This document shows, one piece after another, positions 24,616 through 36,800 of a DNA stretch of 64,000 bases. Within the stretch, counting starts at the first letter, position 1. Each line of letters begins with the position of its first letter. Source of the stretch: Hydra vulgaris (taxonomy: Eukaryota; Cnidaria; Hydrozoa; Anthoathecata; Hydridae). The notes under the pieces are model-generated. The model was given only the letters and a program-made list of their open reading frames with translations, ran no database searches and had not been told where the DNA came from. The stretch is taken from positions 64,870,001 to 64,934,000 of the forward strand of contig NC_088922.1 of the NCBI RefSeq assembly GCF_038396675.1, read 5' to 3'. Both the position numbers and the translations under genes were made by a program.

Positions 24616-24726
24616 TGGAACCCCCAATTAGTGAAAAATTTCTTAAAGTTCAAAAGATCACCGTAAAAAAAAAAAAAATTAGTACGCAAGACGATGAAAT
24701 GAATTAAATTGTTGAGAACAACGCGT

Positions 24727-26460
24727 TTTTTTTTCTTTTATTATAATTTTTTTAAGTTTGTATTAACAGTCATAAAATAAAATAAACTATTAAAAGTCCT
24801 TTACAAATATACATATATACAAAGCGTGATAACAGTGTAAACTAGGTTTTTGAAAGAAGATCTCTAAGATCTTATCATCAAAACCTTAATAAAAGTAAAC
24901 AAACAAATTTACAAATACCTTGTAAAGTATAAATTAAAATAAGACAGAATGTTTATATATAGAAGCAAAACTGAATATAAACTAGTAAAGAGATTGTAAA
25001 CAACATAACTACAAAACCTTAGAGAAAAATAATAATAAAAGTCCAAAAATAAATTTAAATAGTAGATAAATAATTTAAATAGATAAAATAATTAATTAAA
25101 ATAAAATAGTAACTAAAACTAAAATAAAATTAGATAGTAAAAATAAAATTAAATAGTAGATAAAACACTGTAAAATGTTATCGAGGGAAATAAATTTTTA
25201 AAAGACAAAAAGAATTAGGTCTATTAAAATCAAAAACTGGCAAAACAAGATTATTCCATAGGTGCACAACAGGCAAGACAAAAATTGATTAAAATTTGTT
25301 TGACAAAAATGTATAGGGGTCGTATAGGTTGTTTTTTCACATAAGAAAGCATAAAATTTTCAAAACGTTAAGTTCCAATATATCTAAAATTTTCATTTTG
25401 ATAAAATAAAGTTTACAATGAGAAAAATGATCAACAAAATTAAATATGAAACATTCTGCTCGTTTCTGACGGCGATAAAGACGATGTAGTTTGCTTTTAT
25501 CAGTACTTCCCCAGGCAATATTAATATATTTTATGTAGCAGTGAATAAATGAAAAATAAAGTTGTATTAAGTCTTTTTTATTGAGATAAGTTTGAGCTTT
25601 GTATAAAACTCCAATGCTTTAAGAGACTTTAGTGCATACATAGTTAATATGCTAATTCCAAGTAATGTTCTCATTGAGATAAACACCTAAAAATTAAAAA
25701 CGGAGTCTTTTCTTATTTCAACTTTATCAATAAAAATTTGAGGCGAGTTTAAGGGCGAAAAAAAGTTCATTTAAATTGCTCTTAGAGATGAAAAAATTAA
25801 TATCATCAGCAAACATGATGTTCATCAAATTAGCAGCTTTTTTTAGATCGTTTATGTAGATTAAAAAAAAGGAGGGGTTCGAGGATTGAACCTTGTGGAA
25901 CTCCACAAGTTATATTTAAACAATTGTTGTCATTACCAACAACAAATTTTTTTCGTTTTGTTAAACAATTTCTACACAACCTTTACACTGGCTTGGTTGT
26001 TAAGTAACTTCTAAACCACCTAACACTTGGTTATTTACTCCATAGTATTTTAGTTTTACGAATAGGTTGTGATAATCAATCGTATCGAAGGCCTTCAATA
26101 GGTTGACAAAGATACCTAAGGTATATTTTAATTGTTGAAAAGATTTTGAAATTTCAGAGAGCACAGAAATGGGTTAAGATTTCAAAGAGCACAAAAATGG
26201 GTAAATAGTTAGTGTTTTGGGATTGGTCATCCTCTTTATAAATATGTGTTTGTATCTAAAAATGTATGTAAAACTTTTGCAATTTTTAATTGTTTTGGAA
26301 AAATTTCTTATTTAATTGAGGCACTGAAAAACAGATCCAGATGATTTATTTTTGTTTAATAGATTTGAAGGTCTTTTCAAGTTCTTCAAATGAGAACTTC
26401 AGAATGAAAAAAAAGCATTGTCTTTAACAATCAAGATCATTCATTCCAAAGTTAAAAAAA
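24727..26460 (-). mobile_element. CR1-like LINE copy 3, heavily decayed
   Basis: On the minus strand: LKFSFEELEKTFKSI (26390), motif B as CGVPQGSIL..PLLFLIYINDL (25850-25915), the MFADD region (about 25800), NYVCTKVS, a C-terminal block, then a 3' UTR with the shared hairpin and an A tail (T run 24727-24735). Frames are scrambled by many indels. It is older than copy 2. Confidence 0.8.
24846..24886 (-). other. Conserved LINE 3' UTR hairpin, copy 3
   Basis: On the minus strand: outer arms GGTTTTGA/TCAAAAACC, inner arms AAGATCT/AGATCTT around TAG, and a CTT spacer. It pairs fully despite decay of the ORF, as in copies 1 and 2. Confidence 0.75.
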
Positions 26461-26464
26461 TACT

Positions 26465-27640
26465 TGACTTTTTAATTGACGTCAGTTACTGTTTGGATTT
26501 TTCAATATTTTTATTATATTGTTTTCTTTTTTTAATTGATTCTTATTATCTAAAAATACTTACATTTTTACTGTTTATCTAAAGTTAGAAAAGTTATAAA
26601 AATCTTTCCATATTAATAAAAAATAAATAATGTACTTTAAAATAAGTTATTAACGTTTTGTTATTCAGGGAACTAAAAATACTTTTGGTAAGCTAGATTT
26701 ACAGATAAAGTACACCAAAAATAGCAACAACAAAAAAAATCAAAAATGAAACTTGCAATGAAATGTATCATTTATGCGATACTTGCGTAAAACATAAAAA
26801 GATAATAATTAAATTTACATAAGTTTTTATAATTTAATTTAATTTTAATTACAAACGCAAAATTTTAGTTTTACAATAACAAAGTTTATAATTAAAAAAT
26901 TTAATTTTTTTTTTATATGGATAAACAAACCAACCTGATGCAGAAAAACTCTTTAAATCATCAAAAGCTTATTACATTTAATTTAAATGCTTGTTGTTGT
27001 TTGTAATGCTTAGCTTTTTCTTCAGAATCTAATTTATTTACTAAAAGTTTATCCGTTTGAACACATATATATCAAAGTATAGAAGAACAAGAAACTAACA
27101 AAACACAAATGACTCGTTTAAAATCATATCTTTTACATACAAGTGACAAGTCATTAAAATATTGTTATTTTCTGATTTTAAAAAGAAACAAAAAGAAAAA
27201 GTTAAGAAAAACATACAAATACTTCAGCGTGTCATTGATATAGTAAAACTAATTGGACTGAGTTACCGAGAGGACTGAGTTACCAAGCTCATAGAAAGTA
27301 ATCAGCTTTATTATTTAATAATCCTATTTTAACAATTAGATTAACCAATTGAATTAACAAATAAGATTAGAAAATACGATTAAAGATTATTTATTTTAAC
27401 GATTCGATTAACGAATCAACTTTGTCTTTTAATAATCCTATTTAGACCATGGTAATTTTTGGTGTATATTAATTGTTTTAAAAAGTAAGACATTATCCTA
27501 AATGAGCATTTTAATTCGTTCACTAATAAGGCTCAGCGTAAAGAAAATCTCGGTAACTCTGAAGGAAAAGTTTTGAAGTTTACTTTCATTTCAAAAACTA
27601 CAGTAAATATAGTGATCAATTCCACAAGCACCCTAATTAA
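26465..27640. other. AT-rich DNA without recognisable gene
   Basis: No supported gene. Near 27260-27440 there are imperfect repeats of GACTGAGTTACC and of AATAATCCTATTT..AACGATT.. Confidence 0.55.
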
Positions 27641-27649
27641 GAAAAAAAT

Positions 27650-28130
27650 ATATTCACAGGTTTTAGAGGCACTTATGCTTTCAATATAAGTGGATATTAC
27701 TCAATGTTTACCTATTGTACGTTGCGTGAACTCCAGTGGTATACATAAAAACTTTTATCAGTTGTACCTACGACAGAAACCAAAAGAAAAAATTTTCATG
27801 AAACATTAGAAAATAAATTGCGAAGTAGTGGAATTTATGTTCAAAACTGTATTGGTAATATTACTGATGGGGTTTCAAATATGCAAGAACAGTATAATGG
27901 CTTTTCTTCATAGGTTATTAAATCCTTACCAGGACAAGTACATTTCTGGTGCTATAGTCACGTTCCTAATTTATTCTTATTAGATTCTACAAAATCTGCA
28001 TTGCCTGCTGTAAAACTATTTTCATTTCTTATTAAAATTGCTGTGTTTTTTCAATGAATCATATAAAAGAATGAATGTTTGGAAAATTTTAAAAAGTTTA
28101 ATTTCTATTGGAATGACACAAGGCAGTCGA
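27650..28130 (+). pseudogene. hAT-family (DUF4371/ZMYM-like) transposase fragment
   Basis: GIYVQNCIGNITDGVSNMQEQYNGFSS, then VIKSLPGQVHFWCYSHVPNLFLLDSTKS, AVFF.ESYKRMNVW and LISIGMTQGS (normally IGQTRWW). These are the D-G-x-x-N-M and C-Y-S-H blocks of hAT transposases with a DUF4371 region. Stops and a frameshift (about 28055) break it, and neither end of the element is present. Confidence 0.65.
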
Positions 28131-28151
28131 AAGAAAAATCTTAACATTTAA

Positions 28152-28238
28152 GTTTCATAGTATTATTTCTCAGCGTTTAAAATTATGACCATTTATATTG
28201 ACATAATTTTTGAATGCTGAGAGATAATACTATAAAAC
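28152..28238. repeat. Inverted repeat, arms about 37 bp
   Basis: GTTTCATAGTATTATTTCTC ... pairs with its diverged complement ending ATAATACTATAAAAC. The loop is about 14 nt. It lies in the third copy of the dispersed repeat that also occurs at 16070-16200 and 19540-19660. Confidence 0.75.
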
Positions 28239-28239
28239 T

Positions 28240-28860
28240 GAAAAGTTATCAATATATATAAGTCTAGTTGAGAAAAGTACAAAAAATATTTTGTCAACTT
28301 GTTCCCCTAACGTTTAGGGTGGGGTATGAAATTTTGGGGCTCATTTGTTCCCAGCTTCCAATCATCAAAATTTTTTGCAAAGCATCATTATTTAACATAA
28401 GTATAAACATACAAATGTTTGGAGTTTACTCCATGTCTAGAAGTTAGCTAACTAAAAGACCAAAAAATGCTAGATCCCTTACTTAAGAGAATGTTTATTA
28501 TTTGTATTAAGGTATGCAAAAAGTTTTTATTTATGTAAAAAGAAGAGTTTAGTTTAGTAAAGAGAAATTAGTTTGTTTACGAGAAACAAAGATTTAATTT
28601 TTTTTGTGTGTAAAAAACGAGAAAACTACATCATTTAGTACTTTCAATTTTAATGTTAACTAAATAATTTTTTTTCGTCTAAGTACTTTTAGTTTTAATG
28701 TCGTCTAAATGCCGTTTTCATCTAGGAAATTGTACTTTAAAAGTATCAAATGTATTTTTTTCATTTAAATTATGCCCATAAAATGGAAAAACAGTAAATT
28801 AATTGTGAAAAATAGTAATTTCATACACCCTAATGAATACACCCTAATTTTAATGTTTCA
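28240..28860. other. AT-rich DNA with the rest of the third dispersed repeat copy
   Basis: 28265-28330 matches 16150-16210. No gene; the TTTGGAGTTTACTCCATGT block at 28417 recurs in 14773-14792. Confidence 0.5.
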
Positions 28861-28862
28861 GA

Positions 28863-28992
28863 CTAGAACAACAGAGAGCACTACACAATGAAATTCTCCA
28901 GGCTTCAAACAAATATAATCTTATTATGAAAATGCCTTACTTTGGGGGCTTTGCAATGACATCGCAAATGGTGGACGCTTTTTTCAAACGGT
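28863..28992 (+). CDS. Unrecognised coding-like fragment, about 43 codons
   Basis: Open frame RLEQQRALHNEILQAS ... LIMKMPYFGGFAMTSQMVDAFFKR with protein-like composition in an otherwise AT-rich desert. It is preceded by a plausible splice acceptor (TTTAATGTTTCAG ending at 28862) and followed by CGGTTGAA, a weak donor. It could be one exon of a host gene or a relic. No family recognised. Confidence 0.25.
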
Positions 28993-28994
28993 TG

Positions 28995-29870
28995 AAAATA
29001 ACTTTTGAAAGGAAAAAAGTAAAAGGGAAAAGAAAACATTTATAAATTAAACAAAAATAAAATCAACAAAAAAGAAGAATAAATAAACGTTTTAAAAGAA
29101 AAAAAGAAAAAGAAATATCTGTAAGAAAATAAGTAAAAAAGTAATGAAAATAGAAGTTAAAAAAAAAAACGTTAATGAATGAAATATATAAAAAGAGTGG
29201 CAAAGAAAGAAAAAAAAACTATTTAAACATCGGAACGATCGGCAAATCAAGATTTTTTTTATTTTTTCATTTATTTCTTAAATTTTCTTTCATTTATTTC
29301 TTAGGATTATTTATTTTATTATTTATTTATTTTTCTTCAGTTTTTTAGCGTATATAGTTTTACTTATTATTTTTTGTTAGTCATTTATTTATTTTCAATT
29401 ATTATTTATTTTTAATGATATATAAATTTTTTTATACAGTTACATATTATTTGTTTTTATTTTCATTTTAGCCATTTATTACATATGTTTTATTCTACCG
29501 TGTATTATTATTTTTTTAAATCCTTTTTTTTAATTTTTTGTTTGTTTGTTTTTTCCTAAAGGTAATTTTTTGTTTTGATTTTAATGTTTGATGTAACTTT
29601 TGTTTTGTTTTGATTTTCTCAGTGTTTTTCTGTTTATATTGTATTTATTTATGTGGTCATAATATTTGCAATATATTTTGATTATTATATTATAACAACT
29701 ATGATTATATTAATATATTTACTAAATCTTTATAATTTTTTTAGCAGTAGTCGTTTTTATGTCCTCGTTAGTTGTTACGTTTTGTCAGTTTATTAGTGTT
29801 TGTAACTGTAACTTTGTAAGTAAAAACGACTGCTGTATGAAAAGTAATACCGATTTATTTAAATTATTAT
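28995..29870. other. A- and T-rich DNA, strand-asymmetric
   Basis: 29020-29220 is A-rich on the plus strand (AAAAGAAA types) and 29240-29640 is T-rich, giving a purine/pyrimidine switch near 29240. No gene. Confidence 0.5.
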
Positions 29871-29872
29871 AA

Positions 29873-29952
29873 TTACTTTATTGTTATTATTATTATTACT
29901 ATTATTATTATTGTTATTATTGTTATTACTATTATTATTATTATTATTATTA
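29873..29952. repeat. (ATT)n microsatellite, left of the dimeric transposon
   Basis: ATT repeats with GTT and ACT variants, matched on the other side by 34001-34060. The element appears to have inserted into a trinucleotide array. Confidence 0.93.
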
Positions 29953-30399
29953 CCCAGTAGGCACAGCGACGTGACAAAAACGTGAATTTCACGTTATTTT
30001 GGCACGTGACAATTAGGTGACTTTTTGGTCCCCATGAAATGACCAATTCACGTGATTTATGGACGTGTTTTTCACGTTACTTTTGGGACGTGATATTTAG
30101 GTGACTTTTTGGTCCCCATAAACTGTCCAAAAGACGTGCTTTTTACGTTAATTTTGGCACGTAATATTTAAGCAATAATTATGCTTTATAATTACAATTA
30201 TAAGTGTTTAGATTCGTGTAAAGAAAAAAAACTCATCGTCGAGGAAATATTTAATACGTATTAAAATACATGGTTTTATTAGTCAGTATATTAGTTCTTG
30301 ACATAAAAATTTTTAATTTGTAACAAAAGCTGCACTTTTGTTAAAATATCCTCCTTATATCCAATAAGTAATAAGTACGAAGTCGTAGATCTGCAACTT

Positions 30400-32585
30400 A
30401 CGAAGAGCACGCTTCAAACTTATATATCTATTCTTTCATAAAAGCACGCTTCAAACACAATCTAACAAATCAGTCGATATTTTCTTCTATAAGAGCACGC
30501 ATCAAACTTTATCTAATGAATCAGATTTAGCTGAAAAGAAACGAATAAAATCTTAAATAATAGTATGATTATTTAATAATTATCTTAAATCACAAACTTT
30601 TAAAACAAATCTTACTTTGAGAGTTGCTAACTACTTTTGGCAACAAGATTTTCTAGTGTGTTATTTGTTTTCTTTTATCTAAATCATTAAATAATTTTAA
30701 GAAAACAATACTACATACAGTGTAAAAAAATACTCTGATTGCTAAAAAAGTAAATAAGTATTTAATAAAAAAAGATGTAACAAAAAAGTCGACAGATGAT
30801 TAAAAAAAAAGAAGTACATAATAAAAAATACAAGTTTAAAAAAATATTTTTTATCTATATATATCTATATCTAATATCTATCTATGGATTTATCTATATC
30901 TATATCTATATAAAGTTAATAACTGATGGGCGTGATTAGAAAAAGACCTGTACTCACCTTATGTGATAACATCTGTGTACTATGTGATAACATGATAATT
31001 TGTTTTCTTTGTTTTTCATCTTCTTATATTTGCAACAGTTTCTGCATAAACTTGTTCATACATTAACTCACTAGATGCAAAGGTGACAGCCCACAAAGTT
31101 GCTTTAAATGAGTAATCTACAAAGTTTTGAACAGCATTAAATGTCATTTTAGAATGCACACAAAAATTAAAACAATTTATAAAATGTAATAGTTATCACA
31201 TAACCACAAAGCATTATAGTGGGGATTTTATATCACAATTTTCCTTATCCATGGTCAGATTTTCACCTTGAGGCTCCTTTTGCTGTGGAAACATTCACCA
31301 TGGCTAAGGAGCCTCATCTACCCCTAATTATATATAATATATTAAGTATAAAACTAAAAATATGTATAATAAAGTATTGTCAAATTAGGTCACCAATAAA
31401 TACAGAGTGCTGAAAATTCAACTCAGAATCAAGTTGCATTCTCCAACAAGATATGAATTAAATCAAATTCTTACTACAAAGTGCGATCACAAAAGAAGAC
31501 AAAAAAAAGGGAAAAGTGAATTTTCTCAAACTTTAAAAGTTAAAAGGTTATTGGGTCTTACTACAGAATGATATTCCTAGGCAATAACATAACAATACCA
31601 TTGGGTCTTCCTAGTCAATAATATTTTATGCAGAACTTATCATTTGTCATGTAGCTTAATAAATTTAATATTAAATAAGTTATAATAACTTATTTATTAT
31701 CAAATTAATTACATTGACAAATTTGACAGTCTAAAATAATATACAATATGGTAGAAAAAAAAGTATACCTTGTAGTAGGGTTTGATCTTTTGCGTGTTGC
31801 AATATGAGAATTATCTGCCATAACGTTACACAATTTTGAACTAAGCTTTATAATATATTTATTAAACCTAAATTGATAAAACTTAGTTATAAGATAATAT
31901 GTTTGGATAAAATATTATATATGTGACATTTTATTTTTGTCAAAAATGCATTGCGACGCTATAAGATATCTTACGCCCTACTTTTTAAATTATTATAAAA
32001 TTACAATGCAAAATAATTACATTATTATAAAAGTAAAATAAAAAGTAATTACAATAATGAATATATAAACTACGTATTTCATGTAATCATTATATCTAAA
32101 ATATCCGGAAAACATCCTGAAAAAATACAGAATATTTTCCCCCTCATTTTCCCCTTAATTTTGCATTCAGCCAAGTTGTTTCTCAATTTTTTAAAAACTT
32201 TTCTTAATTTTTGTATGAATGATGACTAAAACAACAAAAAAACAAATAGATGAATAATATATACCTGTTATATGTTGTAATATAAGTTGTATGTATGGAA
32301 AACTTTTCGAATATTTGGAAAAATATAAATTTCAGAAAAATATCTGGTATTCCGGGAATATCCCGAATAAGATAATCCCTGAAACTAAATTATAAAAAAA
32401 TAGTAAATAAAATAAAGAATATCTTTCCAAGTTTCTAATCACAGGTTTTTATTATGAATAAAAAAAGTTCCAAAATACACAATATTTTGGCAACGTAACA
32501 TTCACGTTTTAATCAAGTAAAATTGTCACCTGGACAAGGTCACCTAAAATATACATGATTGAAACATGAAGAAGGAAACGGGGTA
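30400..32585. repeat. Unit A of the dimeric transposon
   Basis: Matches unit B at 30490-30720 (CATCAAACTTTATCTAATGA; GGCAACAAGATTTTCT; ATCTAAATCATTAAA), 31610-31800 and 32440-32580. It contains extra DNA at 32095-32395 (CCGGAAAA- and CCGGGAATATCCCG-bearing) that unit B lacks, probably a later insertion, and three copies of GCACGCTTCAAAC near 30408-30500. Confidence 0.75.
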
Positions 32586-33990
32586 AGAGCAGGCATCAAA
32601 CTTTATCTAATGAATAAGTCGATATTTTTTCCAATAATAGCTCACAACACCAAATTTAGCTCAAAAGAAACAAATAAAAACTTTAATAATAATATGAATA
32701 TTAAATAATCATCTTAAATCACAAATTTTTAACACAAATCTTACATGGTGAGTCACCAACTGTTTTGGCAACAAGATTTTCTGGTGTTGCTATTTCTTTG
32801 ATCTAAATCATTAAACAATTTTTAAAAAAGCAATGCTATACTTGAGAGAAACTTGCTTTACATATTGAAAGGTCGTCAACATTGAAAGATAAGTAAAATG
32901 CAGTTTCAAATACAATAGCATCATAATTATCTTTTTGTGGGGAAAACATCGAACAAATCCGCGTGAATAACCTGTTTTATATTGTACATAATAACAATAG
33001 TAATAAAAGTCATATAATATATATATAATAATAATTTCATATAACTCGAATATATATATATTAATCATATAATATTCAAATAATATAAAAAAAGGAAATA
33101 AATAAGTATTAACCCTTTTTAACAAGTAAAGCACGAGATCAAGATGTCATATATTATAAAAAGATAAAGTATTTAATAATAATATATACATATATCAATA
33201 ATAAATAACATAACACATTTATTTATTGATATTATCTTGGATAAACTCTTTAACCTTGTTGATAAAAACCAAATAAAGAAAAAAAATCTATTTTAGGTTT
33301 TTATCTAAACGACTCTTGAGTAATAATGTATGAAGAAGTACTAGAGACATTATTATTGCTCAAGAATCAAGAATAAGTTCTGCTAGAACTTATAATTTGT
33401 CCATGTAGCTTACTTAATTTAATATTAAATTCGTTATAACATAACTTATTTCGTACTAAATTAAGTAAGCAAAATGGACAAATTCGCCAGTCTAAAATAT
33501 TATATCATAAAGTAGAAAAAAAGCATACCTTGTATTTGAGTTTAATCTTATTTGTGTGGCAAATAGGGACGGCAAATAGGGTACTAGTTTATTTAACTTA
33601 ATTTGATATAATTTAGATATTAGATATTACAACTTAAAATATATTGTTCTTTTTAGTTCTGTTTTAAATGCATTGCGTTAAAAGATATTATATAGACCAC
33701 TTTTTTATTTTTTAATTATGATAATACTACAATAAAAATTAATTATATTATCATAGAAGTAAATAATTATAACTAATATAATGAATATAAAAACTATACT
33801 ATAAAAAAATAATTAATATAATAAAAAATATTATTTCACATTTCTAATGCCAGTTTTTTTTGAGAATAAAAAAAGTTCCGAAAGACGAGATATTTTGGCA
33901 CGTAACTTTCACGTGACTTTCACGTAAAATAGTAACCTGGACGAAGTCACCTAAAATACACGTGATTGAAACGTGAATAAAACGTTGCGT
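32586..33990. repeat. Unit B of the dimeric transposon, lacking the left 530 bp
   Basis: Begins with the equivalent of unit A 30490 directly after the internal right end. It includes an inverted repeat at 33390-33487 (AATTTGTCCAT ... ATGGACAAATT) whose diverged counterpart in unit A is 31637-31728. The minus-strand ORF 32811-33134 has no motif. Confidence 0.7.
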
Positions 33991-33999
33991 GCCTACTGG

Positions 34000-34000
<1 letters not shown>

Positions 34001-34060
<60 letters not shown>
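34001..34060. repeat. (ATT)n microsatellite, right of the dimeric transposon
   Basis: Perfect ATT repeats directly at the element end. Confidence 0.95.
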
Positions 34061-34061
34061 A

Positions 34062-34446
34062 AAGATTAATTGTATATAAGTAAACTATTTTTTTTTAAGG
34101 TATTTACTTGAGATTAGTATTCCAATACTATTTGTAAATAGCCGTGAAAATTTATTTTCAGAATACATATGATTGATTGATTACAGCTACTTTACTAAGG
34201 TTTCCAGAACAAGGAGGAGTTGGGGAAAAGTCAAAAATCCTATCAACCTGAGGAGGCCACGGGGCTCTTGATGTACTAATGTATGATGTATGTCATTACC
34301 TAGATTCTTATACATATAAAAAAAATATGCAAATAAAATTCAATTTTATTGAATGTTTTTTGTTTATATTCATAATATCAAAGAAACTAAGTACATAAAA
34401 TAAATAAAAATGTCTTGATAGCCCATGACAACACCTACCAGTGCAA
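34062..34446. other. AT-rich DNA without recognisable gene
   Basis: A GC-richer patch (34195-34290) has no recognisable motif. Confidence 0.5.
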
Positions 34447-34448
34447 TC

Positions 34449-34912
34449 ATAACCACTTCTGGAGAATAAATATGGTTAGATTTAAATTACCCAATCTCAA
34501 TTACCTATAATTAGATAAACATCTGTTCCATCTAATTAAAAACCATTGGAACATCCAAGGACTATCCTTGACCATCCCTAACATGACTACTTGTACGTTT
34601 ATGACCACTCTTAAAGACCAAATATGCCCAGACTTGATTTTCTTTATCTCAATTACCTATATTTAGACATTGAACATGTACCATCTAATTGAAAAACCAT
34701 TGGGATATTTCAGGAACACTATTGACCACCCTCTATAAAGATCACCTAAGCGATCATGGCCACTTCTGAAAACCTAATGTGCTCAGTTTCAATTTCCTTG
34801 ACCATATTTACCTATATTTAGACATAAAATATGTTCCATCTAATTTAAAAACCATCGAGACACTCCATGACCACCCTTGACAACTAAATAATAACTTGTG
34901 ACCACTAGAAAA
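34449..34912 (+). repeat. Minisatellite, three units of about 153 bp
   Basis: Units start at 34449, 34601 and 34756, with a partial fourth at 34908. Each starts AT.ACCACTCTT/TTCT and shares TCAATTACCTATA.TTAGA, GTTCCATCTAATT.AAAAACCAT and GACCA.CC. Divergence between units is about 20-25 percent by eye. Confidence 0.85.
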
Positions 34913-34914
34913 AT

Positions 34915-35163
34915 TAAAATGGAGTCCAAAAATGAAATACTTGGCCCCTCTATAAACACGTATCATATATCTATGTTTAAACTATAAATAGTTTTGCCAT
35001 TTTTATACAAATCTGACCCACAAAGGAGGCGTGAACTTCCTATTAAATGCTCTTCCGCGGTGCTCTGTGATAAGATTGAAAGGACTTTTTATATTAGCTA
35101 TATTAATCATATTATGACATCCGAATACATCTTTATATATATGTATATATCTAACTTAACTTA

Positions 35164-35165
<2 letters not shown>
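34915..35165. other. Short unannotated stretch
   Basis: Contains a GC-richer patch (35020-35080) of unknown origin next to a (TA)n tract. Confidence 0.45.

Positions 35166-35167
<2 letters not shown>

Positions 35168-35241
<74 letters not shown>
35168..35241. repeat. (TA)n microsatellite
   Basis: TA array at the 3' end of the second Penelope relic. Confidence 0.96.
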
Positions 35242-35243
<2 letters not shown>

Positions 35244-35541
35244 GAAAACTAAATAATTATTAATATATATTTCAATTACATTACTTAAAGTTTCACGTAA
35301 TAGCGATCATCAGATGTAACAACAACAAAAAATAACGACAAAAATTATATACAAAAAATGCTATGGAGTGTCCGCTTTGATGACATTAAAGTTTTTAATT
35401 AGAAATTTATTTTCATGGCGGCATTTTGACGCAAGTTCGGTTCGTTTGTTAAGCAAATTTAATGGTGATGTGATAATGTGGTATTTTTCTGTCAAGCATA
35501 AATTGCAAAATTTACCACCAGGTTTGAATGTATATATGTAT

Positions 35542-35545
<4 letters not shown>
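35242..35545 (-). mobile_element. Penelope-like element relic 2: endonuclease tail and 3' repeat
   Basis: On the minus strand [16 protein letters not shown], then [20 protein letters not shown], a conserved Cys-rich block I associate with GIY-YIG endonuclease regions of Penelope-like elements, ending at a stop near 35361. About 70 nt downstream lies a hammerhead-like core, and the element ends in the (TA)n tract. Only the last 65 codons of coding sequence remain. Family assignment is from memory. Confidence 0.6.
35290..35313 (-). ncRNA. Hammerhead-ribozyme-like core
   Basis: On the minus strand CTGATGA, then 12 nt (TCGCTATTACGT), then GAAAC. These are the two invariant blocks of a hammerhead core with a very short stem II, the minimal form described for Penelope-like retroelements. 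Stem II here keeps only about two pairs, so activity is doubtful. Confidence 0.5.
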
Positions 35546-35666
<121 letters not shown>

Positions 35667-35668
35667 TA

Positions 35669-36679
35669 CACTACCGTTCATAATTATTCAAATGGTCGTA
35701 TTTTTAGATATAAGCTATCATAGTTTTATTTAATATTGGGAGAGAAACTGTAACAAAGTCTACCTGATATATATGTTATCTTTTTATTAAGTTTACAAAA
35801 TGATTAATACAAAGTCCGATGAAATTAGCTTATAACTTACTTGCCTTTTAATCACCCTTAGCGACAATAACCACTGTACATATTATTGGCATTCTATTTT
35901 ACTACTAATCCATTTTGTGGAAGTCAATTTTATGCCATTAACTAATAAGTTTTTTTCACATATTATGCAACATTAGGCATAACTTTTTGACACTTCTTTA
36001 ATTCCACCCATATAATCTGATAGGAGAGAGATCTTGTGATTGGAAATCATTATATTTAATATTTGATCGTTCTCGAATTCAGTCAAATAACTTAAACAAT
36101 TTTTTGAAAAGTACGTTTTAGATTTAAGCTTTACGTCATTACCTTTTGAAGAAATGAATAGCTTCTTATTAAATCATCTTTCTTAAGGTGTTGCATATTT
36201 TTTTAAATGTACAAGTAAACTACTTTTGTCATTACTCCCTCTATTTTTACAAAGTCACCTGTGGTATTCTAACCAAAACAGCGCCACACCTTGACACTAC
36301 GTCGACAATGTTTTACAGTCAATATTACACACTATTTTATCATAAATTCAACAATTTTTTTTTCCAGACAAACTATAATGTATGGTTCAACTATAATTAA
36401 AATAAAATTAGTTATATTTGAAACCAAAGATTTAAAATTTCAACATGCCGGTCCGCGTTTACTATCATTGATGGTCTATTTTTTATGTAGTTTTACCCAC
36501 TTGAGCATTTTTATTATTCTTTTGATTTTTACAAAGCATTTTGAACAAAATACTTTTAAACTATCTACTAGTGCAAAATAAACATAAAAAATAGTCAAAG
36601 AAAAAATAGAAATAGAATATTTAAAATAGAAATAGAATATTAAATGTTAATGCCATTCGAACTATTATGAACAGTAGTG
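35669..36679 (-). mobile_element. Tc1-like transposon relic
   Basis: Left end CACTACCGTTCATAATTATT and, on the minus strand at the right, CACTACTGTTCATAATAGTT; both continue into TCRAATGG. TA precedes the left end. Minus-strand decayed transposase pieces remain: a VKVW.CFG.NTTGDFVKI block (about 36240-36300) and NRMPIICTVVIVAKGD (about 35850-35900), the usual C-terminus RMP..C.AVI.AKG of Tc1 transposases. No open frame of useful length is left. Confidence 0.75.
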
Positions 36680-36683
36680 TGTG

Positions 36684-36800
<117 letters not shown>

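Larger units (their letters stand above)
29953..34000. mobile_element. Dimeric non-autonomous DNA transposon, 4.05 kb
   Basis: Outer ends CCCAGTAGGCAC (29953) and its exact inverse GTGCCTACTGGG (34000). Both ends are followed inward by arrays of ACGT/CACGTGA subrepeats (about 29965-30170 and 33895-33985). The interior is two head-to-tail homologous units: unit A up to about 32585, with an internal right-end-like segment at 32460-32585, and unit B from 32586 whose start matches 30490. No transposase ORF exists, so it would need a partner in trans. Superfamily not identified. Confidence 0.8.
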
